From contig CAISYC010000061.1 in NCBI GenBank assembly GCA_903889565.1, positions 1 to 64,000 of the forward strand: a stretch of DNA of 64,000 nucleotides. The letters run 5' to 3'. The stretch's first letter is position 1. Every line of letters begins with the position of its first letter. The notes beneath the pieces are model-generated. The model saw only the letters and a list, made by a program, of their open reading frames with translations. It ran no database searches and was not told the origin of the DNA. Of the stretch, positions 17,176-26,179 are shown one piece after another. The translations under genes and the position numbers were made by a program. The stretch comes from an uncultured beta proteobacterium (GTDB lineage: Bacteria; Pseudomonadota; Gammaproteobacteria; Burkholderiales; SG8-41).

Positions 17176-17910
17176 ATGGACACGGCCAAGCAGGAAAATA
17201 CGGGATGCTTTCTAATCGGCAGCGGGCCCAGCCTCAAAGAAGTTGATGTCGCGAGGCTGACGCGGCTGAATTCGATCGCTTTCAACCGATCCTTTGTCGC
17301 GTGGAGGTCTTGGGGCTTTGCCCCGACTCACTATGCGTGCCTCGATCCGGTTGTGTTTGAAGACAATGCGCAGGAAATCCGGGAATTGATTGAAAAATGC
17401 CCGCGTACACAATTCTTTCTGCCGGAAAACCCGAGTTTCGCCGGAATTGAGCCGTCGGCACGGGTGTTCCTGGTCAGACTGGTATCCGGACGCAAATTTT
17501 CAAGCAAGCTCTCCGAGCTTACGGATTTCGGCAATGTCGGCGCCACCTCATTGCAAATTCTGGCGTTGTTGGGTTATCAACGAATAGCGATGATTGGCGT
17601 CGATGCCCGATATAGTCCGGTCGAAGAAACGGTCGCGGTCGCCAATCAAGAGGGGTTTGTTTTTGTCGCGGATGATACCGACCATTTTTGCCCGGAATAC
17701 GTGCAGGGAAAGCGGCTGATCGCCCGCCCCGATTTACAGAAAATCCTCGGGCAATGGCCGCAGGTTGCGAAAGAGTGCGCCTCTCTGAAAATTGACGTGC
17801 GAAATGCTTCGCCGGGAAGCGCGCTCGATTGCTTTCCGAAAATCGAATTCCCCCACGCCGTCGAATGGGTAATTGGAAACCGGAAAATTGGCGATTTTGG
17901 ACCGGATTGA
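17176..17910 (+). CDS. DUF115/MptE-like or GT42-like protein
   Basis: This 244-residue protein has FLIGSGPSLKEVDVARL at 13-29, then AFNRSF and WGFAPTHYACLDP, and later GATSLQILALLGYQRIAMIGVD. The GSGPSL opening and the N-R-S-F site are shared by DUF115/MptE-like proteins (the fold found in flagellin-glycosylating Maf proteins) and by GT42 sialyltransferases. Because complete Leg and Pse pathways follow, a nonulosonate transferase is an attractive possibility, but homology alone does not settle it. An AGGTGA ribosome-binding site at 17161 supports the ATG at 17176, with a GTG directly before it. Confidence 0.65.
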   Translation: MDTAKQENTGCFLIGSGPSLKEVDVARLTRLNSIAFNRSFVAWRSWGFAPTHYACLDPVVFEDNAQEIRELIEKCPRTQFFLPENPSFAGIEPSARVFLVRLVSGRKFSSKLSELTDFGNVGATSLQILALLGYQRIAMIGVDARYSPVEETVAVANQEGFVFVADDTDHFCPEYVQGKRLIARPDLQKILGQWPQVAKECASLKIDVRNASPGSALDCFPKIEFPHAVEWVIGNRKIGDFGPD

Positions 17911-18637
17911 TTTCCCTCGTTCATCCATTACGTGGCTCACCGAGGGCGGTGAAAGCTACGGCCGCTTTGCGCTCGAATCTTGCTGCAGTCTTCTTGATAT
18001 CTCATCTGGATCAACCAACCTCTATTGTCTAGGCAACGAAGTGTTGGCGGGAAATGTCTACGGCACTGCGGATCTCGCGATAAAACCTGCCTACCTGTTT
18101 CAAATCGTGGCCTCTCAAAAAAGGAACACGATATACAGAACCTATTTGAAACACAGGCCGGAGCGGGACTCATCCGGAAAAAACACGGGCTCGTTCAAAG
18201 AAATGAACATAAGGGTTGCCAGGCAGCCCGCTGAATCCCTGACTACCTTCGAAGCGATTGAGCAGCATTTCGACCGGCACTCGCGACTTTCAGCGCGAAT
18301 TTCGTTGGTGCAGCAGGCCAATATCGCGGTCGAAATTGAATTTCCGGTGAAGCATTTAAACCTGCAACGAGCCAATAAATGCTTTCATGTCGAAACCGGA
18401 CCCATTCTATTTCCAACAACGATTCACCCCGGATGGGCTACCGACGAATCGATGCCCGCGTTTAATCCGGCGTTTATTCATTTCAACCGGCTCGATTTGA
18501 TGGAAATCACGCTGCGAGTGCCCACTCAAGCAGGTCTTCGAAAAACAAGGTTTTTATCCGAAACGCTAAAACTGTCGGCGAAAATTACTCTCATGGCAGG
18601 CGCCGATATCCAGAATGGCAATTTGAATGATGATTAA
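17873..18637 (+). CDS. Hypothetical protein of polysaccharide locus
   Basis: This is an open frame of up to 254 codons whose start is uncertain. TTG codons at 17873, 17888 and 17897 are the candidates, and the first overlaps the preceding gene by 38 bp. The middle and C-terminal parts are strand-rich (LSARISLVQQANIAVEIEF and IHFNRLDLMEITLRVPT). No catalytic motif, signal peptide or membrane segment is evident. It overlaps the following oxidoreductase gene by 11 bp, so it is very probably translated as part of the operon. Function is unknown. Confidence 0.55.
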   Translation: METGKLAILDRIDFPRSSITWLTEGGESYGRFALESCCSLLDISSGSTNLYCLGNEVLAGNVYGTADLAIKPAYLFQIVASQKRNTIYRTYLKHRPERDSSGKNTGSFKEMNIRVARQPAESLTTFEAIEQHFDRHSRLSARISLVQQANIAVEIEFPVKHLNLQRANKCFHVETGPILFPTTIHPGWATDESMPAFNPAFIHFNRLDLMEITLRVPTQAGLRKTRFLSETLKLSAKITLMAGADIQNGNLNDD

Positions 18638-19610
18638 CAACCCAACTAGTACCAATACCGCAAAGCAAACTTACACTTGCCGAGTAGCGATTGTTGGAGC
18701 CGGGTACATGGCGCGTGAACATATCCGCGCCTTTCAGGATATCCCCGGGGTTGAAATAACCGGTATTTGCAGTCGAACCCGTTCTCGTGCGGCGGCGCTC
18801 GCCAGCGAGTTCAATTTGCCGAATATTTGTGACTCGATCCCTAAATTGTTTGAAAAAGCGGCGGCCGATTTAGTGGTGATATCGGTCCCGGAATTGTCGG
18901 CTAACCCGGTTTGTCGCGCCTGTTTTGAGTTTCCGTGGGTCACACTCATTGAAAAGCCAGCCGGCTATAACGTAGCAGATGCGATCGAGATCGAATCTGC
19001 CGCTAGGGCGAAAAATCGCCGCGCCTACGTCGCATTGAACCGTCGGCACTATGGAAGCACGCGCGCACTTGTCGGTGACTTGTCCAGCCTTTCCGGCCCT
19101 CGCTTGATCAAGATTCAAGACCAGGAAAGCCCTTCGGCTGCATTGCTGGCGGGGCAGCCAAAATTGGTCGTTGAAAACTGGATGCATTCAAATTCCATCC
19201 ACATCATTGATTACTTCACGCTGCTGGGGCGCGGCCCGATTGTCAGTGTAACGCCGGTAATTCGCTGGGATCCGCAACATCCAAGTTACGTTGCGTCCAG
19301 GATTAATTTTGAATCCGGGGACATCGGCTTATATGAAGCCATCTGGGACGGGCCAGGACCTTGGGCGGTTAGTGTGAATACGTTTGAGAAACGTTGGGAA
19401 CTGCGGCCGCTTGAAAAAGCTGCTTTTCAGCTCACGGGAAAACGAGTCCTTGAACCGGTCAAAGACGACCCTTGGGACTCGAAATTCAAGCCGGGACTGC
19501 GCAGGCAGGCCGAACTCGCAGTGCTTGCCGCGAACGGCGTTGAAACCGAACTGCCTACCTTGTCGGATGCTCTCGCGACTATGCGGTTGACGCAGGAAAT
19601 ATATTCTTGA
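18627..19610 (+). CDS. Gfo/Idh/MocA-family oxidoreductase
   Basis: This 327-residue NAD(P)-dependent oxidoreductase has the Rossmann motif VGAGYMAREH at 23-32 and the family EKPAG motif with Lys110 (TLIEKPAGY). WMHSNSIHIIDYF supplies the conserved His/Asp region. It diverges from the protein at 15154, so the pair is not a recent duplication. It overlaps the upstream hypothetical gene and lies 10 bp before legB. It may act on a nucleotide sugar in the same pathway. Confidence 0.82.
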   Translation: MMINNPTSTNTAKQTYTCRVAIVGAGYMAREHIRAFQDIPGVEITGICSRTRSRAAALASEFNLPNICDSIPKLFEKAAADLVVISVPELSANPVCRACFEFPWVTLIEKPAGYNVADAIEIESAARAKNRRAYVALNRRHYGSTRALVGDLSSLSGPRLIKIQDQESPSAALLAGQPKLVVENWMHSNSIHIIDYFTLLGRGPIVSVTPVIRWDPQHPSYVASRINFESGDIGLYEAIWDGPGPWAVSVNTFEKRWELRPLEKAAFQLTGKRVLEPVKDDPWDSKFKPGLRRQAELAVLAANGVETELPTLSDALATMRLTQEIYS

Positions 19611-19620
19611 AAGTGGCGCC

Positions 19621-20619
19621 GTGAAGAAAATCCTCGTAACCGGTGCAGACGGTTTCATTGGCTCCCACCTGACCGAGGCGCTTGTGCGGACGGGTTATGA
19701 GGTGCGCGCCTTCGTACTGTACAACTCTTTTAACTCATGGGGCTGGCTCGATCACTGCGGGGCTGACATTAAAAGCAAATTCGAAGTATTTGCAGGTGAT
19801 ATCCGCGATCCGTACGGGGTGCGCACTGCGATGCGGGGCTGCGATGCAGTGCTACATCTCGCCGCGTTAATTGCGATCCCGTATTCGTATCATTCACCCG
19901 ACACTTACATAGATACCAACGTCAAGGGCACGCTCAACGTCGTGCAAGCGGCGCGCGATCTGGGGGTTTCAAAAGTGATTCACACCTCGACCAGCGAGGT
20001 ATACGGCACAGCCCGCTTCGTACCCATCACGGAAGAACACCCGCTACAGGGCCAGTCACCCTATTCTGCCAGCAAGATCGGGGCCGACCAGATCGCGATG
20101 TCGTTCCATGCCTCCTTTGGTACACCGGTTGCGACGTTGCGGCCGTTTAACACATACGGCCCGCGGCAGTCGGCGCGCGCCGTGATCCCGACCATCATCA
20201 CCCAGATCGCCGCCGGCAACCGCCACATCAAACTGGGTGCCGTTCATCCAACGCGCGATTTCAATTTTGTGACCGACACCGTAGCCGGCTTCATCGCCGC
20301 GCTGCGGGCTGACAAGGCGATTGGCGAAACTATCAATCTTGGCAGCAACTTCGAGATATCGATCGGCGACACGGCAAAAACGATTGCAGATGTGATGCAC
20401 GCTGAAATCGAAATCATTACTGATGAGCAGCGTCTGCGCCCCGTCAACAGCGAAGTCGAGCGGCTGTGGGCCGACAATCGCAAGGCGCGTGAATTGCTGG
20501 GCTGGCGGCCTCAATATGGCGGGCTTGACGGGTTCCGCCGCGGCATCGCCGAGACCGCTGCGTGGTTCGGCGAACGCGCCCATCTCGCCAGCTACAAGAC
20601 CGACAGCTACAACCTGTGA
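19621..20619 (+). CDS. legB: NDP-N-acetylglucosamine 4,6-dehydratase of the legionaminic acid pathway
   Basis: This 332-residue extended SDR has GADGFIGSH at 8-16, T124-S125-E126 (HTSTSEVYGT), and Y148/K152 in SPYSASK. The ALIAIPYSYHSPDTYIDTN segment is typical of LegB, which makes the 4-keto-6-deoxy intermediate with retention at C5, unlike PseB (32073). The start is GTG. It opens the Leg module: legB, legC, legH, legI, legG and two modification genes follow, each overlapping the next by 4 bp. Confidence 0.9.
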   Translation: MKKILVTGADGFIGSHLTEALVRTGYEVRAFVLYNSFNSWGWLDHCGADIKSKFEVFAGDIRDPYGVRTAMRGCDAVLHLAALIAIPYSYHSPDTYIDTNVKGTLNVVQAARDLGVSKVIHTSTSEVYGTARFVPITEEHPLQGQSPYSASKIGADQIAMSFHASFGTPVATLRPFNTYGPRQSARAVIPTIITQIAAGNRHIKLGAVHPTRDFNFVTDTVAGFIAALRADKAIGETINLGSNFEISIGDTAKTIADVMHAEIEIITDEQRLRPVNSEVERLWADNRKARELLGWRPQYGGLDGFRRGIAETAAWFGERAHLASYKTDSYNL

Positions 20620-21806
20620 ATGTGCCTAACTCGCAGTCTTTGCTCACCGCCCGTCTAGTCAAGGCGATCCGCTCGATCTGCGGACCCGGGGTCGTTCCGC
20701 TACATGAGCCGCGCTTTGCCGGTGAGGAATGGAATTACCTGAAGGACTGCCTGGATTCGACATTCGTCTCTTCGGTCGGCCAATATGTCGACCGGTTCGA
20801 AGCCGAACTCGCGCAATATACCGGTGCAAAATACGCCGTTGCGGTTACCAATGGCACTGCGGCGCTGCATGCAGCATTGTTGCTGGCCGGCGTGCGGCCG
20901 AACGACGAAGTGCTGATGCCATCGCTGACTTTCGTTGCAACTGCAAACGCAGTCAGTTATTGCAGCGCAACCCCCCATTTTGCCGATAGTACCGAACAAA
21001 CTCTCGGACTCGACCCTTCTGCGCTGCGCGAATACTTGATTAGCATTGCCGAACAGCGCGATGGCCAATGCATAAACATTGCGACCGGCAGGGTAATCCG
21101 CGCGATGGTTCCCATGCACGCCTTTGGTCACCCGGTCGAAATCGAAGCGTTGCTTGCCGTGGCGCGCGATTTCAACATTGCCTTGGTTGAAGATGCGGCA
21201 GAGTCGCTGGGCAGCACCATTTCCGGACAGCACACCGGTACGTTTGGCTTGCTTGGGACACTCAGCTTCAATGGCAACAAGACGATTACGACTGGCGGCG
21301 GCGGCGCAATTTTGACGAACAACGCTGATCTCGCACGCCGTGCCAAGCATCTCACGATGACTGCCAAGCTGCCGCACCGGTGGAATTACATGCATGACGA
21401 GATCGGCTACAACTATCGCATGCCGAATCTCAATGCCGCACTCGGTTGCGCTCAACTCAGACAGCTTCCGGGTTTCATTGAAGCCAAGCGCCGTCTATTC
21501 GATCGCTACAACGCAGCGTTAGTAGAAATTTCCGGGGCTCGGCTTTTCAAGGAGCCGCCCCGCTGTCGTAGCAATTACTGGCTGCAGACGCTGCTGCTTG
21601 ATGAGGCAGTAGCGGGAGCGCGCGACGAAATACTCGCGGCAACAAACGACGCAGGATTAATGACACGACCGGCCTGGGAACTGATGCACAGGCTAGCGCC
21701 GTATCGCAATTGTCCGCGGATGGGGTTGGCGGTAGCCGAATCGCTTGAGCGGCGCCTGATCAACCTGCCGAGCAGTGCCCAACTCGGATTGGATAGGGCC
21801 GCTTGA
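20616..21806 (+). CDS. legC: PLP-dependent aminotransferase, DegT family (4-amino step)
   Basis: This 396-residue DegT/DnrJ/EryC1-type aminotransferase should convert the LegB product to the 4-amino-4,6-dideoxy sugar. The cofactor region has VTNGTAALHAAL, VEDAAESLGS with D193, and the Schiff-base Lys222 in SFNGNKTITTGGGG. The GTG start at 20616 overlaps the legB stop (GTGA); an open frame upstream overlaps legB and is ignored. Length and the order after legB fit LegC. Confidence 0.9.
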   Translation: MNVPNSQSLLTARLVKAIRSICGPGVVPLHEPRFAGEEWNYLKDCLDSTFVSSVGQYVDRFEAELAQYTGAKYAVAVTNGTAALHAALLLAGVRPNDEVLMPSLTFVATANAVSYCSATPHFADSTEQTLGLDPSALREYLISIAEQRDGQCINIATGRVIRAMVPMHAFGHPVEIEALLAVARDFNIALVEDAAESLGSTISGQHTGTFGLLGTLSFNGNKTITTGGGGAILTNNADLARRAKHLTMTAKLPHRWNYMHDEIGYNYRMPNLNAALGCAQLRQLPGFIEAKRRLFDRYNAALVEISGARLFKEPPRCRSNYWLQTLLLDEAVAGARDEILAATNDAGLMTRPAWELMHRLAPYRNCPRMGLAVAESLERRLINLPSSAQLGLDRAA

Positions 21807-22435
21807 GCAAGCCGCTGTTACTGCTGCTCGGCGCAGGCGGCCATGCGCGCGCCTGCATCGACGTGATCGAGGAGGAAGGACGGTTCGAAATCGCCGGCCT
21901 GACGGGATTGCCCCAGGAAGTCGGCAGCAAAGTCATGGGTTATTCCGTGCTGGGGACGGACAACGATCTGGCAATGCTACTGCTTAAATACAAGCACGCT
22001 ATCGTATCTGTAGGACAGATCAAATCGCCGGCCGTCCGAATGACGCTGTTCGGCAAACTTGCAAAAAGTGGCTGCAGTCAGCCGAAAATCGCATCACCGC
22101 GAGCCCACGTATCACGTCACGCCCTAATCGGGGCCGGCAGCATAATCATGCATGGCGCGATAGTCAATGCAGGCGCAATGGTAGGGCAGAACTGTATTAT
22201 TAACAGTCTCGCCCTGGTTGAGCACGACACAATCATCGGCGATCACTGCCATGTCTCGACCGCCGCCGCAATCAATAGCGGCGTGCGCGTCGGCAGCGGT
22301 ACGTTCATCGGCAGCAATGCGTGTGTGCGCCAGGGCATCCGCATTGGAGACGGCTGCGTGATCGGCATGGGCCAGCATGTAATCACAGATTGCGATGCAG
22401 GCGTCTGGATACCCCCGCGAAAGCAGATAGCATGA
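21803..22435 (+). CDS. legH: NeuD/LegH/PglD-family acetyltransferase
   Basis: This 210-residue protein has an N-terminal nucleotide-sugar-binding domain (LLLLGAGGHARACIDVI) and a C-terminal left-handed beta-helix of hexapeptide repeats (IGAGSIIMHGAIVNAGAMVG and VGSGTFIGSNACVRQG). It should N-acetylate the 4-amino group to give an NDP-diacetamido-trideoxyglucose. The TTG start overlaps the legC stop by 4 bp, and its stop overlaps legI by 4 bp. NeuD-type sialate O-acetylation is the alternative reading; position between LegC and LegI favours LegH. Confidence 0.86.
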   Translation: MSKPLLLLLGAGGHARACIDVIEEEGRFEIAGLTGLPQEVGSKVMGYSVLGTDNDLAMLLLKYKHAIVSVGQIKSPAVRMTLFGKLAKSGCSQPKIASPRAHVSRHALIGAGSIIMHGAIVNAGAMVGQNCIINSLALVEHDTIIGDHCHVSTAAAINSGVRVGSGTFIGSNACVRQGIRIGDGCVIGMGQHVITDCDAGVWIPPRKQIA

Positions 22436-23433
22436 AGACGCTCCTCATTGCCGAAGCAGGCGTCAACCATAACGGCGACATTGCGATGGCGCGCCGCCTC
22501 ATCGACGTTGCCGCCGATGCCGGCGTGGACTACGTGAAATTCCAGACGTTCAAGGCCGAGCGCCTCGTTACAGCTGATGCTGGCAAGGCTGACTATCAGA
22601 AGCAATCGACAGGCAAAACCGAGAACCAACTGGAAATGCTCCGCCGCCTCGAACTTGATCGCAAGGCGCATATCGAGTTGATCGAACATTGCAAGACACG
22701 GGGAATAAAATTTCTGTCGACCGGATTCGACATTGAAAGCATCGACATGCTGGTTGAATTCGGAATTGACGTTTTCAAGATTCCGTCGGGAGAAATTACA
22801 AATCTTCCCTATCTTCGACATATTGGTCGAAACGGCAAACCGGTAATTCTCTCGACCGGCATGTCGGATTTGAACGAAATCGGGGCAGCCCTGAATCTGC
22901 TCGAAGAAGCGGGTACGCCACGTGACCGGATTACCCTGCTTCACTGCAATACCGAATATCCGACACCAATGATCGACGTCAATTTGCGCGCCATGCTGAC
23001 GATACGTGACACCTACAACGTCAATGTCGGCTATTCCGACCATACGCTTGGCACCGAAATTGCTATTGCTGCCGTTGCGCTCGGGGCGTCGGTCATCGAA
23101 AAACATTTCACGCTCGACCGCAACCTGCCTGGCCCAGACCACCGCGCCAGCCTGGAGCCGGCCGAGCTAATGGCAATGGTCAATGCGATACGAAATATCG
23201 AGCAGGCGCTGGGTGACGGCATCAAGAAACCAAGCGCTAGCGAAGCAAAAAACAAGGCCGCAGTCCGTAAATCACTGGTTGCGTCGCGAGCCATTCGCCA
23301 TGGCGAACCCCTTAACGAGTCCAATCTTGCGGTAAAGCGACCGGGCACGGGAATATCACCGATGCGGTGGAAGGAAGTCATCGGCAAGATTGCGCCGCGC
23401 GACTTTGCACCGGACGAGCTGATCGAAATATGA
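22432..23433 (+). CDS. legI: Legionaminic acid synthase (NeuB family)
   Basis: This 333-residue synthase condenses 2,4-diacetamido-2,4,6-trideoxymannose with PEP. The N-terminal TIM barrel carries EAGVNHNGD (N12-H13-N14-G15), VKFQTFK and HCNTEYPTP. SDHTLG and VIEKHFTLDRNLPGPDH are the usual metal and substrate motifs. The C-terminal SAF (antifreeze-like) domain covers about 275-333. The NHNG form is the NeuB/LegI type, whereas the PseI at 45023 has NHNQ. An open frame 37 codons longer exists, but the ATG at 22432 is coupled to legH and matches the family start. Confidence 0.93.
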   Translation: MKTLLIAEAGVNHNGDIAMARRLIDVAADAGVDYVKFQTFKAERLVTADAGKADYQKQSTGKTENQLEMLRRLELDRKAHIELIEHCKTRGIKFLSTGFDIESIDMLVEFGIDVFKIPSGEITNLPYLRHIGRNGKPVILSTGMSDLNEIGAALNLLEEAGTPRDRITLLHCNTEYPTPMIDVNLRAMLTIRDTYNVNVGYSDHTLGTEIAIAAVALGASVIEKHFTLDRNLPGPDHRASLEPAELMAMVNAIRNIEQALGDGIKKPSASEAKNKAAVRKSLVASRAIRHGEPLNESNLAVKRPGTGISPMRWKEVIGKIAPRDFAPDELIEI

Positions 23434-24593
23434 GCCGCAAAATCTGCGTTGTTACCGGCACGCGGGCAGAGTACGGATTGCTGCGATGGGTCATGGAAGG
23501 GATTCGCGAAAGACCGGCGCTCGAATTGCAGTTAATTGTTACGGGCATGCACCTTTCCCCGGAATTCGGCCTAACTTACCGCGAGATTGAAAAGGACGGC
23601 TTTCACATCGACCGGAAAGTCGAAATGCTGCTGAGTTCGGACACATCCACGGGACTCGCCAAATCAATGGGGGTCGGCCTCATAGGTTTTGGCGATGCGC
23701 TTGAGCAGCTCAAGCCCGATCTGATGCTTATACTTGGCGATCGATTTGAGATTTTTTCGGCTGTGGCCGCTGCGATGGTCGCACAGGTGCCCGTGGCACA
23801 CCTGCACGGGGGTGAAGCGACAGAGGGTCTGATCGACGAGGCGATTCGCCACTCGATAACGAAGATGTCGCATCTGCATTTTGTCGCAGCCGACGAATAC
23901 CGCCGGCGCGTCATCCAGTTGGGCGAAAGCCCGGAGCGGGTATTCCTGGTTGGCGCATTAGGCATCGACAGCATTAAGAAATTGCGTTTGCTTGACCGAA
24001 ATGCGCTGGAGGAATTGATCGGTTTCAAGTTCGGCCACAGGAATCTGTTGGTCACCTATCATCCGGTAACGCTGGAATCCGGCACCTCCCGCCAAAGTAT
24101 GGAGGCATTGCTTGCGGCACTGGATGACCTTGAAGACACAAACGTCATCTTTACGATGCCGAATGCGGATACCGACGGGCGAATGTTTTTCGAAATGATC
24201 GGCGATTTCGTTAAAAAACACCCCAATTCCCGGGCGTATACATCGTTAGGTCAAGTGAAATACTTTTCCTGCATGCAGCAGGTCGATGGTGTTGTCGGGA
24301 ATTCTTCCAGCGGCTTGATAGAAGCACCAATCTTTAAAAAGGGCACCGTTAACATTGGTGATCGGCAGGGAGGCCGCCTAAAAGCGAGCAGCGTCATCGA
24401 TTGCAAGCCCGATCAGGCAGACATAACGGCGGCCCTGCAACGGCTATTCTCGCCCGGGTTTCAGGCTAAACTAAAAACCACTAAAAACCTTTATGGCGAA
24501 GGCGGGTCGAGCGCAAAGGTTGTCGAAACAATAAGCACGATAAGTCTCGAAAACATCCTCAAAAAGCGGTTTTACGATTTAGGGCAAGAGTGA
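23430..24593 (+). CDS. legG: Hydrolysing NDP-diacetamido-sugar 2-epimerase (NeuC family)
   Basis: This 387-residue GT-B-fold epimerase has VVTGTRAEYGLL at 7-18, HLHGGEATEGLIDEAIRHS, and the C-terminal NSSSGLIEAP and NIGDRQGGR motifs. It releases 2,4-diacetamido-2,4,6-trideoxymannose from its nucleotide for LegI. With PtmE in the module, a GDP-linked substrate is probable. The ATG at 23430 overlaps the legI stop; the upstream 21 codons of open frame belong to legI's own region. Confidence 0.92.
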   Translation: MSRKICVVTGTRAEYGLLRWVMEGIRERPALELQLIVTGMHLSPEFGLTYREIEKDGFHIDRKVEMLLSSDTSTGLAKSMGVGLIGFGDALEQLKPDLMLILGDRFEIFSAVAAAMVAQVPVAHLHGGEATEGLIDEAIRHSITKMSHLHFVAADEYRRRVIQLGESPERVFLVGALGIDSIKKLRLLDRNALEELIGFKFGHRNLLVTYHPVTLESGTSRQSMEALLAALDDLEDTNVIFTMPNADTDGRMFFEMIGDFVKKHPNSRAYTSLGQVKYFSCMQQVDGVVGNSSSGLIEAPIFKKGTVNIGDRQGGRLKASSVIDCKPDQADITAALQRLFSPGFQAKLKTTKNLYGEGGSSAKVVETISTISLENILKKRFYDLGQE

Positions 24594-25471
24594 AAATTGC
24601 CTTCATAGGTGCAGTCGAAATTTCGCGCAAGTCGCTGACAGCACTAATTCACATGCGGTCCAACGTCGTCGGGGTATGCACTCTTAAAGAGTCTGCCGCA
24701 AACGCCGACCACTGCGATCTCAGCGGAATCTGTGAGACTCATGGAATCCCATGGGCCTATGCGCCGGAGATCAATTCAGACGATACGATCGCGTGGCTAA
24801 GAGACAAGTCGCCCGATGTTATTTTTTGCATCGGCTGGTCCAGATTACTGGGGGATACGCTGCTTGCACTGGCACCGCTCGGGGTGGTCGGATTTCATCC
24901 CGCCGCCCTGCCTTTCAATCGTGGAAGGCACCCCATTGTCTGGGCGCTTGCACTCGGCCTGCCCGAAACCGCCGCCACGTTCTTGATGATGGACAAAGGG
25001 GCGGACACGGGAGACATTGTCTCGCAAAGAATTATCAAAATTGCCGACGAAGACGACGCGGGATCGCTCTACGAAAAAGTCACGCAATCGGCCCTGGAAC
25101 AGCTCCATGTCCTGGTGCCACAACTGGCCGAAGGCTCGTTTGTGCGCGTCCCCCAGGACAAATCGGCCGGCAATGCCTGGAGAAAGCGGGGCAAGAGCGA
25201 CGGGCAAATTGACTGGCGAATGTCGGCGCACAGCATTCACAATCTGGTAAGGAGTCTTGCCAAACCATACGTCGGCGCACATTTCATCGCACAGGGCAGA
25301 GAAATCAAGGTCTGGAAAACCGAGACTGCAATAAATTCTCCCGACAACATCGAACCCGGGAAAATCCTGGAAGCCACACATCGAGGCCCATTAATTAAAT
25401 GTGGTCAGGGCGCCATTCGATTGTTAAAGACAGACCCCGAATTTAAGCCATTGGCCGGAGAGTATCTTTGA
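24590..25471 (+). CDS. Sugar N-formyltransferase-like protein
   Basis: This 293-residue protein has the formyltransferase fold of methionyl-tRNA and amino-sugar formyltransferases. The active-site region is GFHPAALPFNRGRHPI (100-115) with His103, and the conserved acid is in GADTGDIV (Asp139 or Asp142). The Asn that precedes the His in the standard N-x-H motif is Gly here. It should use N10-formyl-THF to formylate an amino sugar. The GTG start is coupled to legG and its stop to the deacetylase, so it probably acts on the Leg intermediate. C-terminal ~60 residues resemble the FMT C-domain. Confidence 0.82.
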   Translation: MKIAFIGAVEISRKSLTALIHMRSNVVGVCTLKESAANADHCDLSGICETHGIPWAYAPEINSDDTIAWLRDKSPDVIFCIGWSRLLGDTLLALAPLGVVGFHPAALPFNRGRHPIVWALALGLPETAATFLMMDKGADTGDIVSQRIIKIADEDDAGSLYEKVTQSALEQLHVLVPQLAEGSFVRVPQDKSAGNAWRKRGKSDGQIDWRMSAHSIHNLVRSLAKPYVGAHFIAQGREIKVWKTETAINSPDNIEPGKILEATHRGPLIKCGQGAIRLLKTDPEFKPLAGEYL

Positions 25472-26130
25472 AAACCCTTGTGATTGCACCGCACCCGGAC
25501 GATGAAACCCTCGGCTGCGGCGGCACATTGCTGCGCCGCCGTAACGAAGGGGCGGAATTGGGTTGGCTGATCGTTACGGGCATCTCCACATTGGACGAAT
25601 GGTCCGAACAACGGGTTGCGCAGCGAGAAAACGAAATTTTGCAAATTCAGCAAAAATACAATTTCAGTAAAACCTTTAAGTTGAATAAGCCCTCGACGCG
25701 GCTTGAGCAGATTCCAACTTCTGAACTCATACAAGAAATAGGCAAGGTGTTTCAGGACTTCCGGCCGGAAGAGGTTTTCTTGCCGCATCCTGCCGATGCG
25801 CACTCTGATCATCGAATCACGTTTGATGCAGTCTCGGCCTGCACAAAGTGGTTTCGCTATCACTCCGTAAAGCGTGTCCTCGCATACGAAACCCTGTCTG
25901 AGACAGAATTTGGTTTGGGCACTACAAATTTCTTTCAGCCCAATTTTTTTGTGGACATCACGGATTTTCTTGAAGCCAAACTGGACGCAATGTCTGTTTA
26001 TTCTTCAGAACTCGGAGAGTTTCCGTTTCCGCGAAGCATTGCCGCCATACGTGCTCTGGCCGCACTCCGCGGAACAAGTGCCGGATATATGGCGGCTGAA
26101 GCATTCCAGCTGCTGCGCGAGCGCCAATAA
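25468..26130 (+). CDS. PIG-L-family N-deacetylase
   Basis: This 220-residue zinc hydrolase has HPDDE at 9-13 and HSDH at 112-115, the complete metal and catalytic set of PIG-L/LmbE N-deacetylases. It probably removes an N-acetyl group to free an amine for the adjacent formyltransferase or amidotransferase. The TTG start overlaps the formyltransferase stop by 4 bp, the last of six successive 4-bp overlaps from legB. It is 49 bp before ptmE. Confidence 0.86.
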   Translation: MKTLVIAPHPDDETLGCGGTLLRRRNEGAELGWLIVTGISTLDEWSEQRVAQRENEILQIQQKYNFSKTFKLNKPSTRLEQIPTSELIQEIGKVFQDFRPEEVFLPHPADAHSDHRITFDAVSACTKWFRYHSVKRVLAYETLSETEFGLGTTNFFQPNFFVDITDFLEAKLDAMSVYSSELGEFPFPRSIAAIRALAALRGTSAGYMAAEAFQLLRERQ

Positions 26131-26179
26131 AAATTCGTTGTATTCGCTTTAGTTTAATGTCGCGGGAACAATTTGCCTG

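Noticed and set aside
17176..17910. Firm call as a GT42 sialyltransferase
   Set aside because: The GSGPSL motif is also shared by DUF115/MptE-like proteins; without a profile search the two cannot be separated.
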